DNA of 64,000 nucleotides from Dactylis glomerata. Taxonomy: Eukaryota; Streptophyta; Magnoliopsida; Poales; Poaceae. A program made the position numbers and the translations under genes. The notes below the pieces were generated by a model. The model was given only the letters and a program-made list of their open reading frames with translations, was not told the DNA's origin and searched no databases. Shown here in pieces: positions 22,781 to 35,102 of the stretch (positions within the stretch are counted from its first letter, which is position 1; each line of letters begins with the position of its first letter). The stretch is taken from the NCBI GenBank assembly GCA_007115705.1, contig QXEO01000237.1, forward strand, positions 1,984,108-2,048,107, written 5' to 3'.

Positions 22781-25700
22781 ATGATGGGCATCGACCTCAA
22801 CACCGTGGAGGAGGAGGAGGACGAGGAGGAGGGCGGCCCGGGGGCGGGAGGCGCGGTGTGCATGGAGCTGTGGCACGCGTGCGCCGGCCCCGTCGGCCCG
22901 CTCCCCCGCAAGGGTAGCGCCGTCGTGTACCTCCCGCAGGGCCACCTCGAGCACGTCGGGGAGGCGGCCGGCGCGGGACCCGCGGCGCCGCCCCACGTCT
23001 TCTGCCGCGTCGTCGACGTCCATCTCCAGGTGCGTCCGCGCGCGCGCATTGCTTGTGCTCGTGTACTTGTGCGGTGTCCGCGAGCGCAGTGTGTTCGACA
23101 CATTGACTGACTGAGACCGTGTTGATGTGCAGGCGGACGCCGCGACGGACGAGGTCTACGCGCGGGTCTCGCTGCAGGTCGACAACGAGGTAACACTACT
23201 ACTGTACCGATCTGAATATCCACAGTGATGTATCCGGGATTGGCCAATGCGCCTTGAATGATCGAAGGTCTTGCGTGTGTTGCAGGAAGCGAAGAGGCGG
23301 ATGCGTGACGGCGACTCCTGCGGCGGCGGTGACGGCGAGGACGCCGATGCCGCGAAGCGTCTCGCGCGGATACCGCACATGTTCTGCAAGACGCTCACGG
23401 CTTCCGACACCAGCACGCACGGGGGCTTCTCCGTGCCACGCCGTGCCGCGGAGGACTGCTTCCCGCCGCTGGTACATGGCGTTCGTGTGCAAGGGATTTT
23501 CTTCACTCGAAGTGACTTGGTAGTTGGTACTTACTGTTTTGCTTGGCGTTTGCAGGATTACAGCATACAGAGGCCGTCGCAGGAGCTCGTGGCCAAGGAT
23601 CTGCACGGCACCGAGTGGAGGTTCCGGCATATCTATCGAGGTACTGCAAGGGTGATTCAATGGCTTAGCATAGCTTCAGCTTATTTGGTAGGCATGGGAT
23701 CCACGTGCTGCTGTCTATTTGAGCTATGTGTAGTAGTTATCGAACGCTGCATCAATGCATCATGCGTGTGGTAGGCATACGAGATGTCTTAGTTAGATGT
23801 ACATAATTCAACAACGCAGTACATTGTTGGTCATCTGCATTTGGTTCGTTTTTTGAGGTAGTCTTCTGGCTCTGCTCACTCTACCAGGCATATCAAGTTA
23901 GCAGCAGGTTCTTAAAATTACTTCTGCAGAGCATGACGTACTACTCTACTCTTACAGCCATTCTTAATATGAGGACCGTTGGGACTTGAAAAAACCTGGG
24001 GAAATTTGTGGTCCTGAGTTTTTCTAACAGGCCTGCTTCCAACTTGTACAGGCCAGCCACGGAGACACCTTTTAACCACTGGATGGAGTGCATTTGTCAA
24101 CAAGAAGAAGCTTGTCTCTGGGGATGCAGTGCTGTTCCTCCGGTAATGATTTGTTGTAACTCATGATGCCATTCACCGGAAGATGATCTAGCTTCCATGT
24201 GTCAATGATTTCTCATTTTCCTCCAGAGGTGAAGATGGAGAGCTTAGATTGGGAGTGCGCAGAGCTGCTCAGCTAAAAAATGTATTTCCATTTCCTGCAC
24301 TTGGCAACCAGGCCTCGAGTCATTGTATTCTTGGTAATGTCGCGCATGCTGTGGCCATGAGAAGTATTTTTCATGTCTACTACAATCCCAGGTATACACT
24401 TTCCTGATTGTTATCATAATCATATCAAATGCCTGTATTACATGCTCTTCTTCCAACCACAATAATAATAGAAGGTTGGGCTAGTACACAGTTCAAATGT
24501 TTTCCTAGAACAAGTTATACATGGTGGCGGCCATAATAAGAAAAGATTGGACTACTACACAGTTGTAGTGTTCTCCTAGAACAAGTCATACATGCCGTCG
24601 TGCCCGAATGGAGGCACACCCGACGCATGAGCAGCAAGCTCGTGTCGTGGCGGTGACATGTGCGGAACGCACATTTAGCAAGAAAAAAAATGGGATTAAC
24701 CAAAAAAAGTCATACATGCCGTCTGTGGTATCTTAAATAGTAATAACTACATCTCTTTTTCTTAATGGAAAGCCCAGAGACACAGATCATATATGTACAG
24801 CAGCACACTTCACTTATTCAGAGAATTTATGACTTGTCAGTCCTGTGTTAACTATTTTCAAGTACCTATTCTTAAGATTCCATGACTCATACTTTTGAAT
24901 GAGAACTCATGTATTATTGCCAGGTGAAGCAGTTTTGAGTTGCTTTCACTGGTCTGGCTGAATAATGTATCCTCGTACATGCTAAATCATCTCATTATGT
25001 ATGATCCTCAAGGTCATTAGAGTTTGGCATGGTGCATATTTGAGGCAGTCATTCAGATTTGTGAGGTCATATACTCGTATCTGGATTTCATATTTGGGAA
25101 TTGATGTTTAGTATTTTACTTTTCAATGGTTTTGTTATGCTAATTTGGTACCAATGAACTATTTCAGATGCGTTCTATCCCATTTTAAACTAAAATCAGG
25201 ATTTTTTGAAAACTAATTCACCACCACTCTCATTTAGACGAAAAAATGCAGATAAGTAATGCTTTGCTTTATCACAATACTCGTGCATTTCTCCCGTGCA
25301 ACTTGGGCAGTTATTTATGTTCAACCAACAGTTCTTTTGAATTCCCGGATCTAAATATTATGGTAGTTAGAAGTAAAAATATGACTGTATACGTGTTTTT
25401 TTCTGTTTGCCTCTCTTGTACTCCCTCCGTCCCAAAATGTAAGGCGTATAAGGATTAGTCAAAAGTCAACTTTTTCTAAGTTTGACCACATGTATACATA
25501 AAAATATGGACCATAACAATACTGAATCATTATCAATAGATTCACCTGTAAAGTATATTTTCTTAATGTGTCTGTTGAATACTGTAAATTTAGATAATTT
25601 TTTCTCAATATTTGGTCAAAGTTAGTAAACTTTGACTTTTGACTAATCCTTAGATGCCTTACATTTTGGGATGGAGGGAGTAGTATCCATTATCTTAGTT

Positions 25701-28124
25701 CCTGTCTCTAATAGTTCATTGGACTTGCAGGTTGTGTCAGCATGAGTTCATTATACCTTATTGGAAGTTCATGAGAAGCTTTAGTCAACCTTTTTCTGTT
25801 GGAATGAGGTTCAAATTGAGATACGAAAACGAAGATGCTTCTGAAAGAAGGTATGGACGTCAGTGCAATAGTTAAATTATCTTCTGCGGATGGGTTTGCA
25901 ACATGTCACAGTTATTCTAGTCTCAGCATGGTGATGAGTGAAAATTGTTTTCAGGTCCACTGGGATAATAGTTGGGAGCAGAGAGTCAGACCCAAAGTCC
26001 CATGGTTCAAAGTGGAAATGCTTGGTGGTATGTTCTCTTGCTTTGCACATCAGATTTCTACAATGATGGTCTTATTGTATGTGCACAGTACTCTCTAGGT
26101 GTATGACTGTCTTTACCTTCTATTAATTTAATTTAATTGAACTAAGTCATTCTCTGTCTTGGATTTGCTTTTTTGTGTTTTATTTCTTAACTTTGACCAG
26201 TTACTGAATTACAGTATGCCAGCTATAATTTTTTGGATAGACGCTAGAAATTTTAAAGCACTTACGAACCAAGAAATCCTATCGGTTCATCTGTGTGAAA
26301 AAGTGAATGCCTGCTTAGACTTAGCGAAGAAAAGTGAAGCATTGTCAGTTTGCGCTAAAATGCTAATCGGGATTGCTACTTTAGAACCACTTGTGCACTT
26401 TTTACCCCCGTCAAGTTCCAATGTCTTGCACAAATCTTCACAACATCACAGCTACTTATTTGTAAACTTGTCCTGCTGCTAAATTAACTAATGGAGCTTC
26501 TGCTCTCAGTTCTGACTTTAGTATATATATGCTACTCATCTAGTAAGATGCATCTAAGAAATAGTATTTTCATAATCTATCAATGAATTTCCTTTTCATA
26601 GATGAAATTGCAGCTTTACTTGTTTCAAGTCAATGTGATGATAAATTCCCAATGGCAGAACAAGCCAACAAGGTCAAAATCTTGTAGCTAAGTTTAATGT
26701 GCCTTAGCAAATGTTCTCACAAAAGGATATGTTCTACTTGGTTCCAGGATTGTAAACGGTCTACTTGGTTCCAGGATTGTGAACAAGGAATCTTAGTTAT
26801 TTACTATGTTATATTTGCTTCCATTAGATTACTTATCCTTCAATCATGTTTGAGGCTGCAGTATTATGTTGACTGACGGACAACTTGACAGGTGAGATGG
26901 GATGATGATGCAGAGTGCTCTCGGCCTAATATGATATCTCCTTGGGAAATTGAGCTTACTGGATCGGTTTCAGGATCTCATCTTTCCACTCCCCACTCAA
27001 AACGGCTGAAGCCATGCCTCCCCCAAGTTAATCCAGAAATGTTGCTTCCAAGTAGGTTGCATTTGCAAGTAATAAAAATGATAATTTGCTGCACTGTTTG
27101 TCCCCTGCTGAACTTTCTTCCCTTCCGCCATTTTGGCAGGTGGAAGTGTTTCTTCGGATTTTGCGGAATCTGCCAGATTCCACAAGGTCTTGCAAGGTCA
27201 AGAATTATTGGGTTTTAAAACCCATGATGGTACTGTTAATTCAGCTTCTCAGGTGTCTGAAGCAAGAATTTTTCAGTACACTGATGATCGTAGTTGCTCC
27301 ATCAACATGAGTAACATCGCAGGGGTTCCAAGTCTTGGTGCTAGAACCCCACCGGAAGACCATGGGTTTTCCTACCACTGCTCAGGCTTTGGGGAATCTC
27401 AAAGATTCCAGAAGGTCTTGCAAGGTCAAGAAGTGTTTCGTCCTTACAGAGGAGGAACTTTGTCTGATGCTGCTATGAAAGGTTCTGGCTTTTACCAACC
27501 TGATGGCAACCATGCATCTGGTGCAACATATAATTGGCTCACGTCACAAGGATGTGATTACGGTGGGCCAACAGCACCAACAATGCCTCAAGCATCCTCT
27601 CCATCATCGGTGCTAATGTTTCCTCAAAGTACTTCCTGGATACCTGGCTTTGAATACGGAAACCTGGATAACGATGCGAGTATTAGAAATGTTACGGCCA
27701 GGACTACTCAAGATATAGGAAGAACCAATCATACATTACCTCTCTGGCCTCATCTTGTTTCAGGCAAAAATTGTACTGGAGCTGAAAAGTTACAGTTCCC
27801 CATCAGCGGTGCAGAGCATGAACCAAATGACAAGGATGTTCACTCAAATGGCTGCAAAATCTTTGGTATCTCTTTGGCACAAAAGGTTCGAGTACGTGAT
27901 GAAGTGGATTGTGGCAGTGCAAATTATCATTCTCAGCTCCAGCATTCAACGCCACAAATGCCAAAATCACTTGGCAACAGTTGTGCTACTGTAAGTTCTT
28001 CATGACATTCTTTGGTAGCTTCATGGTGTAATTGTTTGTTAACTAAAATTGTTTCCAGGTTCATCAGCAAAGGCCTGCTGTTGGCATGGTGGTTGACGTC
28101 TCTGCAGTTGATATGATGATCTGA
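22781..28124 (+). CDS. ARF3: Auxin response factor, ARF3/ETTIN class, 11 exons, 700 aa
   Basis: Nuclear transcription factor binding auxin-response elements; the ETTIN class acts in organ polarity and floral patterning. Exons: 22781-23029, 23133-23189, 23286-23471, 23556-23640, 24052-24142, 24227-24391, 25731-25850, 25955-26027, 26892-27051, 27140-27990, 28059-28124. All junctions are GT-AG and the frame stays open to TGA at 28122-28124. The start is the first in-frame ATG; the 11 codons before it carry no ATG. Residues about 25-80 hold the ARF N-terminal dimerisation region (ELWHACAGP). The B3 DNA-binding domain is at about 131-235 (FCKTLTASDTSTHGGFSVPRRAAEDCFPPL, WRFRHIYRGQPRRHLLTTGWSAFV). 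Auxin_resp is at about 255-345, then a Ser-rich middle region. There is no full PB1 domain, as in ETTIN. Exon 10 carries two tasiR-ARF sites. Retention of the last intron would end the protein after VSSS. Looks intact; rice relatives are the ETTIN-like ARFs, exact ortholog undetermined. Confidence 0.95.
24476..24596 (+). repeat. Tandem duplication of about 70 bp in ARF intron 6
   Basis: TTGG.CTA.TACACAGTT....TGTT.TCCTAGAACAAGT.ATACATG occurs at 24476-24526 and 24547-24596. A third scrap of it (GTCATACATGCCGTC) is at about 24707. Confidence 0.7.
25421..25680. mobile_element. Stowaway MITE in ARF intron 6
   Basis: 260 bp with near-perfect inverted ends CTCCCTCCGTCCCAAAATGT and ACATTTTGGGATGGAGGGAG, flanked by TA (25419-25420, 25681-25682). 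The right end is about 50 bp before the exon 7 acceptor, so the branch region lies just outside it. The open frame and splice sites look unaffected. Confidence 0.93.
27184..27204 (+). promoter_or_regulatory. tasiR-ARF target site 1
   Basis: 21 nt starting AAGGTCTTGC and ending GGTCAAGAA, complementary to tasiR-ARF from TAS3. It encodes KVLQGQE in the ARF frame, around residues 411-417. In plants the small RNA guides cleavage or repression of ARF2/3/4 mRNAs. Confidence 0.92.
27412..27432 (+). promoter_or_regulatory. tasiR-ARF target site 2
   Basis: Same 21 nt as the site at 27184, 228 bp downstream, again encoding KVLQGQE (around residues 487-493). Two sites are the hallmark of ARF3/ETTIN. 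Confidence 0.92.
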
Positions 28125-28611
28125 TTTGTCTACTCTATCCTGCGAGGAGAAGCAGGGCCTACTGCAATATTCATGATGGTGACACTCAAGGATGCAAAAC
28201 CTCCACCTGGCCAGTTCATCCCTTTATGCTCAGTTGACCAACTTCCATGTTTTCTCAGGTTCCATCACATCCTGGTTGATGTATTGAGGATGTTTATCGA
28301 ATTTGTAATGCACTTTTAGGATTTAAATGTTTTTATAACCTCTATCTTAAGCTCTCTTTTAATCAGCATCTACTTTGCATGATCTATTTGTATGTTTTTA
28401 AACCGTATCTTGTTACTTGTTTGGATACTACCAGTAATTTCCAAGAGCAGTCAGTTCTTTGAATTAACACCATTTAATTGCAATTGTCTTTGCTCACGAT
28501 AACTTGAGTTTATGGTGACTTCATATTTTGCACCATTAGATCTAGGGAGGTGTTGTGAACTAGGTATTTTGGATGAGTACTTTCTCATAGCACTCCTCTC
28601 GGGGAGTGCGT
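28125..28611 (+). other. ARF 3' UTR and downstream spacer
   Basis: No coding potential. TTTGTAATGCAC near 28303 and the T-rich stretch after 28320 are possible polyadenylation context. The exact end cannot be read from sequence. Confidence 0.45.
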
Positions 28612-29013
28612 CATTTTGGAGGACGAGCTCCATGGAGCTCGTTTTTTCAAACTCCAAAAAATTTCAAATTTGAAGTTTCAAAAAAATACAGAAAAAATAC
28701 CAGAGTGTAGTCAACAAATCAGTATACCTGTATATAAATTTTCATCACGAAATACCATGTATTCTACCCTCGGTAAAAATAACAAAATTGCAGATCTGGT
28801 CACATCCCTTTCAAAATCTTTCAGATTTTGTTCAATTTGTCTTTTTTGCTGAGCCTAAACTACAAGGTATTTCGCATTCAAATTTTGCACGCTCATAGTG
28901 TACGTAGGTGACAACATCCACATATTTTTTTTAGATTTTTTCTGAAACTTTTAAATGTCGATTTTGAGAAAATTTAAAAACGGGCTCCAGAAGGACGAGC
29001 TCCAAAGCGATTT
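28612..29013. mobile_element. Inverted-repeat element related to 21331-21738
   Basis: Left TTTTGGAGGACGAGCTCC then ATGGAGCTCGTTTTT; right AAACGGGCTCC then GGACGAGCTCCAAA. Imperfect inverted ends with A/T-rich arms (TTTCAAAAAAAT, GAAACTTTTAAA). The shared GAGCTCC palindromes suggest the same MITE superfamily. About 400 bp. Confidence 0.55.
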
Positions 29014-29639
29014 TTCGTCCTCTCGGGCGGCTTTAACATAAAATGCTGGTTATGATATGCATTTCTACTGACAATTGTAAAGCATATTTTTTCTGCATCA
29101 CCAACTTTTGATCAACTTTTTGAAAAATATGTTATGCTAAAGCACCCTATATGTGAAATGTAATGTTCAACACCAACTTTTTGGAAAAGATATTATGCAT
29201 GAACTTCTCGCTATAATTGCAAATGTGTACCAGTCAAAAAGCACAAATTGTTTTTTGCAGCTTAGGAAGTGTCTCGTAGAATGCATATGATCGTATTTTT
29301 CGCATCAAAGTTCGCAACTATATTTGCTACGGCCTGATGTTCATGAATGATTGTTTTCAATATGCAAAAGACAAAGTAGCGCTTCAAATGGACACCAATC
29401 CTAATCACTCGAACAAGTACCTTGTGGAGAAAAACTGAGCAATAATTTTACAGCCATAATAGAGCGAGTCTCCAACTCTCCATACAACTGTGTCAAACTT
29501 GAAAGGATTAGAAGACAACACTAGCCGTTCTAGCTCTGTCTTAAATTAAACTTTTTTAAGTTTGACAATGTCTAAAAAATGTGCTGAACATCTGCAACAT
29601 CAAATATATGTATATAGTGCAAAAATATTTAATGATGAA
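29014..29639. other. Spacer, no gene seen
   Basis: AT-rich; no ORF or RNA gene recognised. Confidence 0.5.
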
Positions 29640-29699
29640 TTTTTTTTTAGGGAAGCAGCAGGACTATGTTGCGAGCTTTATTAATTCCTCACACAAATT

Positions 29700-31223
29700 A
29701 CATCGTTTATCAAGATGTTCACCCTCCCAAAAAACCCGAATTACAAGACTCAAAATAAACCCTAGCTAGCTCCTGAGCCACTTTATTTGCTTCCCTCGGA
29801 CAATACTTAAAGGAGACATCACCAATAAATAGGAAGATCGACACAATCAGCAAATAGGGCTGATTCTGCACCCCACCACCTGTCTTCACCATTGCAAGCA
29901 TCAATCGTTTCCATTGAGTCCGATTCTGCCTGTATTGATTCTGCCTGTATTCTGTTGCATCTCATCTTAATCGCTAGATTAAGGCCATCTCTCATCGTCA
30001 GGGCTTCGGCCATTGAGACTGTCGCTGTATGAGGAATAAAGGTTGTACTCGCTGCCAGGAAACTACCTTTATAATCTCTGAGTATCGCACCTGTTGAGCC
30101 TGCACAAACAAGGGAGTGGAAAGATGCGTCGACATTCAGCTTCACATACCTCGGAGCAGGGACACTCCACTTTGCAGCCATGGCATTTGTTGGTTTCGAT
30201 ACATGTGCTGAGTTTGCCGCCATTGATAGGATCGACATCTTGCAGGAATAAATAGAGGGAACCTCTTCTTCATGTGTCCGTTTCCTCCTTAACTACCATA
30301 AATACCAGCAGCCTATAATCAGCACCTCTTTGAAGCCAAAGTCAGTAAACCCAAACAAGTAATTGTTCTCGCATTGGAGTAGGGCCTCCAGAACCCCGGA
30401 GCCATGGTCAACTTGGACATCATCATCTATAATTTCAGTAACGCCAAAGGCAGTCCAAAGCTCTCTTGCCGCCGGATAGGTGAAGAGAAGGTGCGGATTG
30501 CATATCGGACAGCCTCCTGTATCGCCAATATGATGATTAGAAAGATTACATTTCAATGGAATAATGCCATGGAGAGCTCGCCATGTGAAATTTTTGACTT
30601 TGCTTGGGACTTTCATTCTCCAAATTATTTTCCATACCAGGTTTAGACCAGATCCTCCAGGGAGTGCCAACATGTTTGACGAAGGTCCGAATTGGTGCCT
30701 CCACTGCAGATGATATCCTGAGCGAACCGAGTATCTTCCATTCTTCGTTGCTCCACATGCTATGAAATCATCAAATCCATGATTGTTTAGTGGTATTTGT
30801 AGAATCCTTTGTGCATCGACGATATTAAAAAGGCTATAGAGTAGCTCCTCGTCTCACTGTACCGTAGCTGGGTTGATGAGATCGGACACCTTGGTAAAAA
30901 CTGCAACATTGTGTTGTGAGATTACCCTCCTATCCGGGCTGCTAGGGATCCAAGGGTTGCTCCAAATGTTAATATGCTCACATGTACCCACTCTCCACGC
31001 ATATCTCCGTTTTAAAGATTGATATACCTGCCAGGATGCTTTGCCAAGTAAATGACGAGCCTGACTTAGGCCCAGCCTTCGGAATATGTCCGTCTGGATA
31101 GTATTTATCTCTCAACACACGAGCACAGAGAGAATTTGGATCATCAATAAGTCTCCAGACCCGCTTAGCAAGCAATGCAAGGTTAAAGGAATGGAAATCA
31201 CGAAAACCCCATGCCTCCTTCAT
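29700..31223 (-). pseudogene. LINE ORF2, C-terminal part: RT end, zf-RVT and RNase H-like domain
   Basis: 31223-30978 is the RT C-terminal segment (WGFRDFHSFNLALLAKRVWRL). 30673-30293 is zf-RVT (VWKIIWRMKVPSKVKNFTWRALHG, CPICN). 30238-29819 starts the RNase H-like RVT_3 domain (KLNVDASFH, GAILRDYKGSFL), whose end (YCPREANKVAQELAR) is in another frame at 29904-29719. Several frames and stops: long dead. Confidence 0.85.
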
Positions 31224-31235
31224 TTTTTGGGTAAC

Positions 31236-32848
31236 TGATACGTCTCAAACGTATCTATAATTTTTGATGCTCCATGCTTGTTTATACACCATTTGCTTTG
31301 TGTTTTGTTACACTTTGTAGCGTTTTTATACGTTTTCCGGAACTAACCTACTAACGAGACGCCACAGTGCCAGTTCCTGTTTTCTGCTGTTTTTGTGTTT
31401 CAGAAAAGCTACACAGGAAATATTCTCGGAATTGGACGAAACAAAAGCCAAACCTCCTATTTTTACCGAAGCTTTGCGAAGACCGAAGATGAGACAGAGG
31501 GGGGCAACAGGCCGGCCACACCCTAGGGTGGCGCGACCCAGGCCCTGGCCGCACCACCAGGGGGTGAGACCGCCTAGTCCACCTCCCGACACCGCCCTTC
31601 CGCCTATATATTCCCCTCGATAGAAAAAACCTAAAGCCCCGATCAATTTTCCACGAAACCTACTGCAAGCCGCCGCCATCGTCGACGTGAGATTGGGTGG
31701 GTCCAGAAGCTCTTCCTGGCACCCTGCCGGAGGCCTTCTCCACCACCATGGTCGCCTCCGGAGTGATGTGTGAGTAGTCTACCTTGGACTACGGGTCGAT
31801 AGCAGTAGCTAGATGGTCGTCTCCTCCACCATGTGCTTCATGTTTAGATCTTGTGAGCTGCCCTACATGATCAAGATCATCTTTGTGTAATTCTACATGT
31901 TGTGTTTATTGGGATCCGCTGAGTATTGGTACTATGTCAAGTTGATGTGCTGAATTATTTTTTTATGTTATCTCTATGTTGTTTATGATCTTGCATGCTC
32001 TCCGTTGCTAGTAGATATCTTGGCTGAGTAGATGCTAGTGACTCTAAGAGGGAGTATTTATGCTCGATAGTTGGGTTCATGCCTCTAGTAATCTGGGGAG
32101 TGACAGAAACCTCTAAGGTTGTAGATGTGCTGTTGCCACTAGGGAGAAAACAACATTCTTGTGTTCAAGGACATTTGCATTGTTTAGATTACGCACTTTG
32201 CTTAAGGCGATAATCTGTTGTTCATAACTTAATACCCGATGGTTGCTCGGACGATATCCGGAGGGTGGATTATTAGTCATAGATGCAGTTGGATTACGGT
32301 CTATGTATTTTGTCATAATGTCCAGAGTGAATCTCATAGTGATCCTCATGACATATATACGTTATCTTTATTCTATCAATTGCCCAACTGTAATTTGTTT
32401 ACCCAGCATGTTGTTATTTATCTTATGGAGAGACACCACTAGTGAACTGTGGACCCCGGTCCAATTTTCTTTACATTGCTATTACCATTTTACTTTTACT
32501 CGCACTATTTACTTTCTTGCATACTATTACCTTTTACCACTCGATACGCTCAATCCTTTGTTTACAGCAAACCGGTGAGATTGACAACCTCATCGTAAGT
32601 TGGGGCAAAGTACTTGGTTGTGTTGTGTGCAGGTTCCACGTTGCTGCTAGTGAAAAGCCACGCACCAGCATTTATCTGGCGCCATTGTCTGGAGTGTCAC
32701 AAAGCAAGCGGGCATCAACCTTCGGAAGTATGGTTCTTTCTCCTACTGGTTCGATAACCTTAGTTTCACAACTGAGGGAAGACTTGCTGCTATGCTCATC
32801 ATACCTTCCTCTTGGGGTTCCCAACGGGGTGTAATCTACACGTCATCA
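31236..32848 (+). repeat. LTR 1 of the tandem LARD-like element
   Basis: 1613 bp, TGATACGTCTC...CGTCATCA, with a CCTATATATTCCCC TATA-like motif near 31603 and PBS at 32860-32877. Confidence 0.9.
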
Positions 32849-33373
32849 AGCATTTTTTCTGGCGCCGTTGCCTGGGAGAAAGAAGATTTCTGCAAGGGGA
32901 GTCTCTCACTTCTAACCTTTTACTTTGTTATTGTTTTGCTTTATTTTATTTTTGCTTGCATCGTTATATCAAAAATAAAATAAAATTAGTTTCTTTGATA
33001 GCTTGCATTCCGTCACTTTTACTTTTAGTTCATTATGTTGTTCACTAAGTATGCTTTGGAGGACCTTACAATAGGTAGTGGTTCTATAATTGGGAAAGGC
33101 AACATCGAGAAGTTCTTTAATCATGTTAGTATGCATAAAGATGTTGAGCATAGATCTTTAGCTGAGCTTGCTCTTAGTTATGAAGTTGCTGTAGCTTATT
33201 TAGTTCACATGTTGGAGGCTAGGTTTGTTAACCTTAATCCTTTTATTCAATAAATGTTTCTTAAGCTTCATGATATCAAAGACTCCGAAAAGAAAGATTT
33301 TATTTTGGAGACTTTGCGTAGAGAATTTAGAGATGTTGCTATTGAAGCTAGGAAAGTTTTTGATCGTTTTAAT

Positions 33374-35102
33374 TAAAGGGTTTCGCAGCATAGTAAATCA
33401 AAAAATTTCCTACGGAAGCGAACAAGAAAGCCAAGATCTAATCTAGGAGATGTAATCAACGAGAGAGGTAGATGAGATCTTCATACCCTTGAAGAAATCG
33501 CACAGCGGAAACGTTCAACAGAACGTGGATGATGTAGTCGTACTAGCCGTCTCCTCCCCGCGATCCGATCCGATCCTACGCCGCAAGTGGCGGCGCCTCC
33601 GAGAGATGCACACGTACGGTGCAGCGACGTCTCCTCCTTCCTTGGTCCAGCAAGTATGGTGGAGAGATAGATTGGATCTGCAGCACGATGGCGTGGTGCT
33701 TATGGTGGAGAGTTTCTGCGGCAGGGCTTCGCCTACGCACAGTCGCGCGAGAGAGAGATTGGAGGGCAGCAGTTGGCCGGCGGCTAGGGTTTTAAGGTTA
33801 GAACGCCCTAGCCCTCCCCTCCCCTTTAAATAGGTCAAGGGGGGCGGCCAAGGGGGCTTCCTTAGCCTCCAAGTCAAGCCGGTGGCCCCAGGGAGAAAAC
33901 TTGCCCCCTAAGTTTCCTTTGCCTTGGCCCATAAGAAAACCCTAGGGTTTTGCCCTTGGCCTCATAGGACAAGTGGGCATGGACGACCAGGCCCATGTAG
34001 GCATCACCCTTTGGTCCATGTGGACCCTTTGGGGCATGTGGGCCCCACCATGGAGCCCTCCAGAACTTTCTAGAACATTCTGGTACTCTACCGAAAAAAG
34101 TCCAGAACTTTTCTGAAACCCAAAAACTGCTTTCCATTATATGAATCTTATTCTCCGGACCATTCCGGAACCTCTCGTGATGTCCGGGATCTCATCCGAG
34201 ACTCCGAACGAAAAACTAAATAACCAATTATCCATTCTATCCTAGCGTCGATGCACGTTAAGTGTGTGACCCTACGGGTTCGAGAATATGCAGACATGAT
34301 CTTCTATCAATAATCAACAGCGGGATCTGGAAACCCATATTGACTCCCACATATTCATCGATGATCATATCGGATGAACCACGATGCCAGGATTCAATAA
34401 ATCCCATATATGTATTCCCTTCGTCACGCGATATTTTACTTGCCCGAGATTCGATCGTCGGTATCGCCATACCTAGTTCAATCTCGTTCACAGCAAGTAC
34501 TTTACTCGTTCTGTAATCCGATATCACTTTGTGATTAACTCCTTAACCACGTGCTTGCAAGCGATGTTGATATCGATTACCGAGTGGGCCCGAAGTATAT
34601 CTCTCCGACTTGGGAGGGACAAATTCCATCTCGATACATGCAACCCAACAAGTACTTTCCGATCACCTGAGGGACACCTTTATGATCACCCTTTCATAGG
34701 ATGACGTTTGATGACCTCAAAGCTTTCTTCCGATACCAGGGAGTTGCATTATCTCATGGTCTAAGGAATACAATACTTGACATAGGAAAAGCTTTGCAAA
34801 GATGAACACAATGACACGATCTAATTGCTGTGCTTTATTTGGGTCTGTCCATCACATCATTCTCCTAATGACATGACCTCATTATTAATCGACAACTCAT
34901 GTCTATGGTTAGGAAACCTTAACCATCATTAATCAATGAGCTAGTCTAGTAGAGGCATACTAGGGACACGGTGTTGTTCATAAACCACACAAGTATTAAT
35001 GTTTCCGCTTAATACAATTATAGCATGGAGTATAAACATTATCATGAACAAGAAATATGATAATAACAATATTATTATTGCCTCTAGGGCATATTTCCTT
35101 GA
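33374..35102 (-). repeat. 3' LTR of the second copia element
   Basis: 1729 bp. The polypurine tract (GTGCAAGTGGGAGAC on the minus strand) abuts it at 35103-35117. Minus-strand TATTTAAAG lies near 33826. Confidence 0.92.

Noticed and set aside
22654..23247. Long minus-strand frames opposite ARF exon 1 (197 and 143 aa)
   Set aside because: Antisense shadows of a very GC-rich exon with few stop codons; no domain.
24473..24720. Possible MITE in ARF intron 6
   Set aside because: No terminal inverted repeats found; better described as a short tandem duplication.
33489..33877. Frames of 114-120 aa identical to those at 40170-40558
   Set aside because: LTR sequence duplicated a short time ago; identity reflects LTR replication, not selection.
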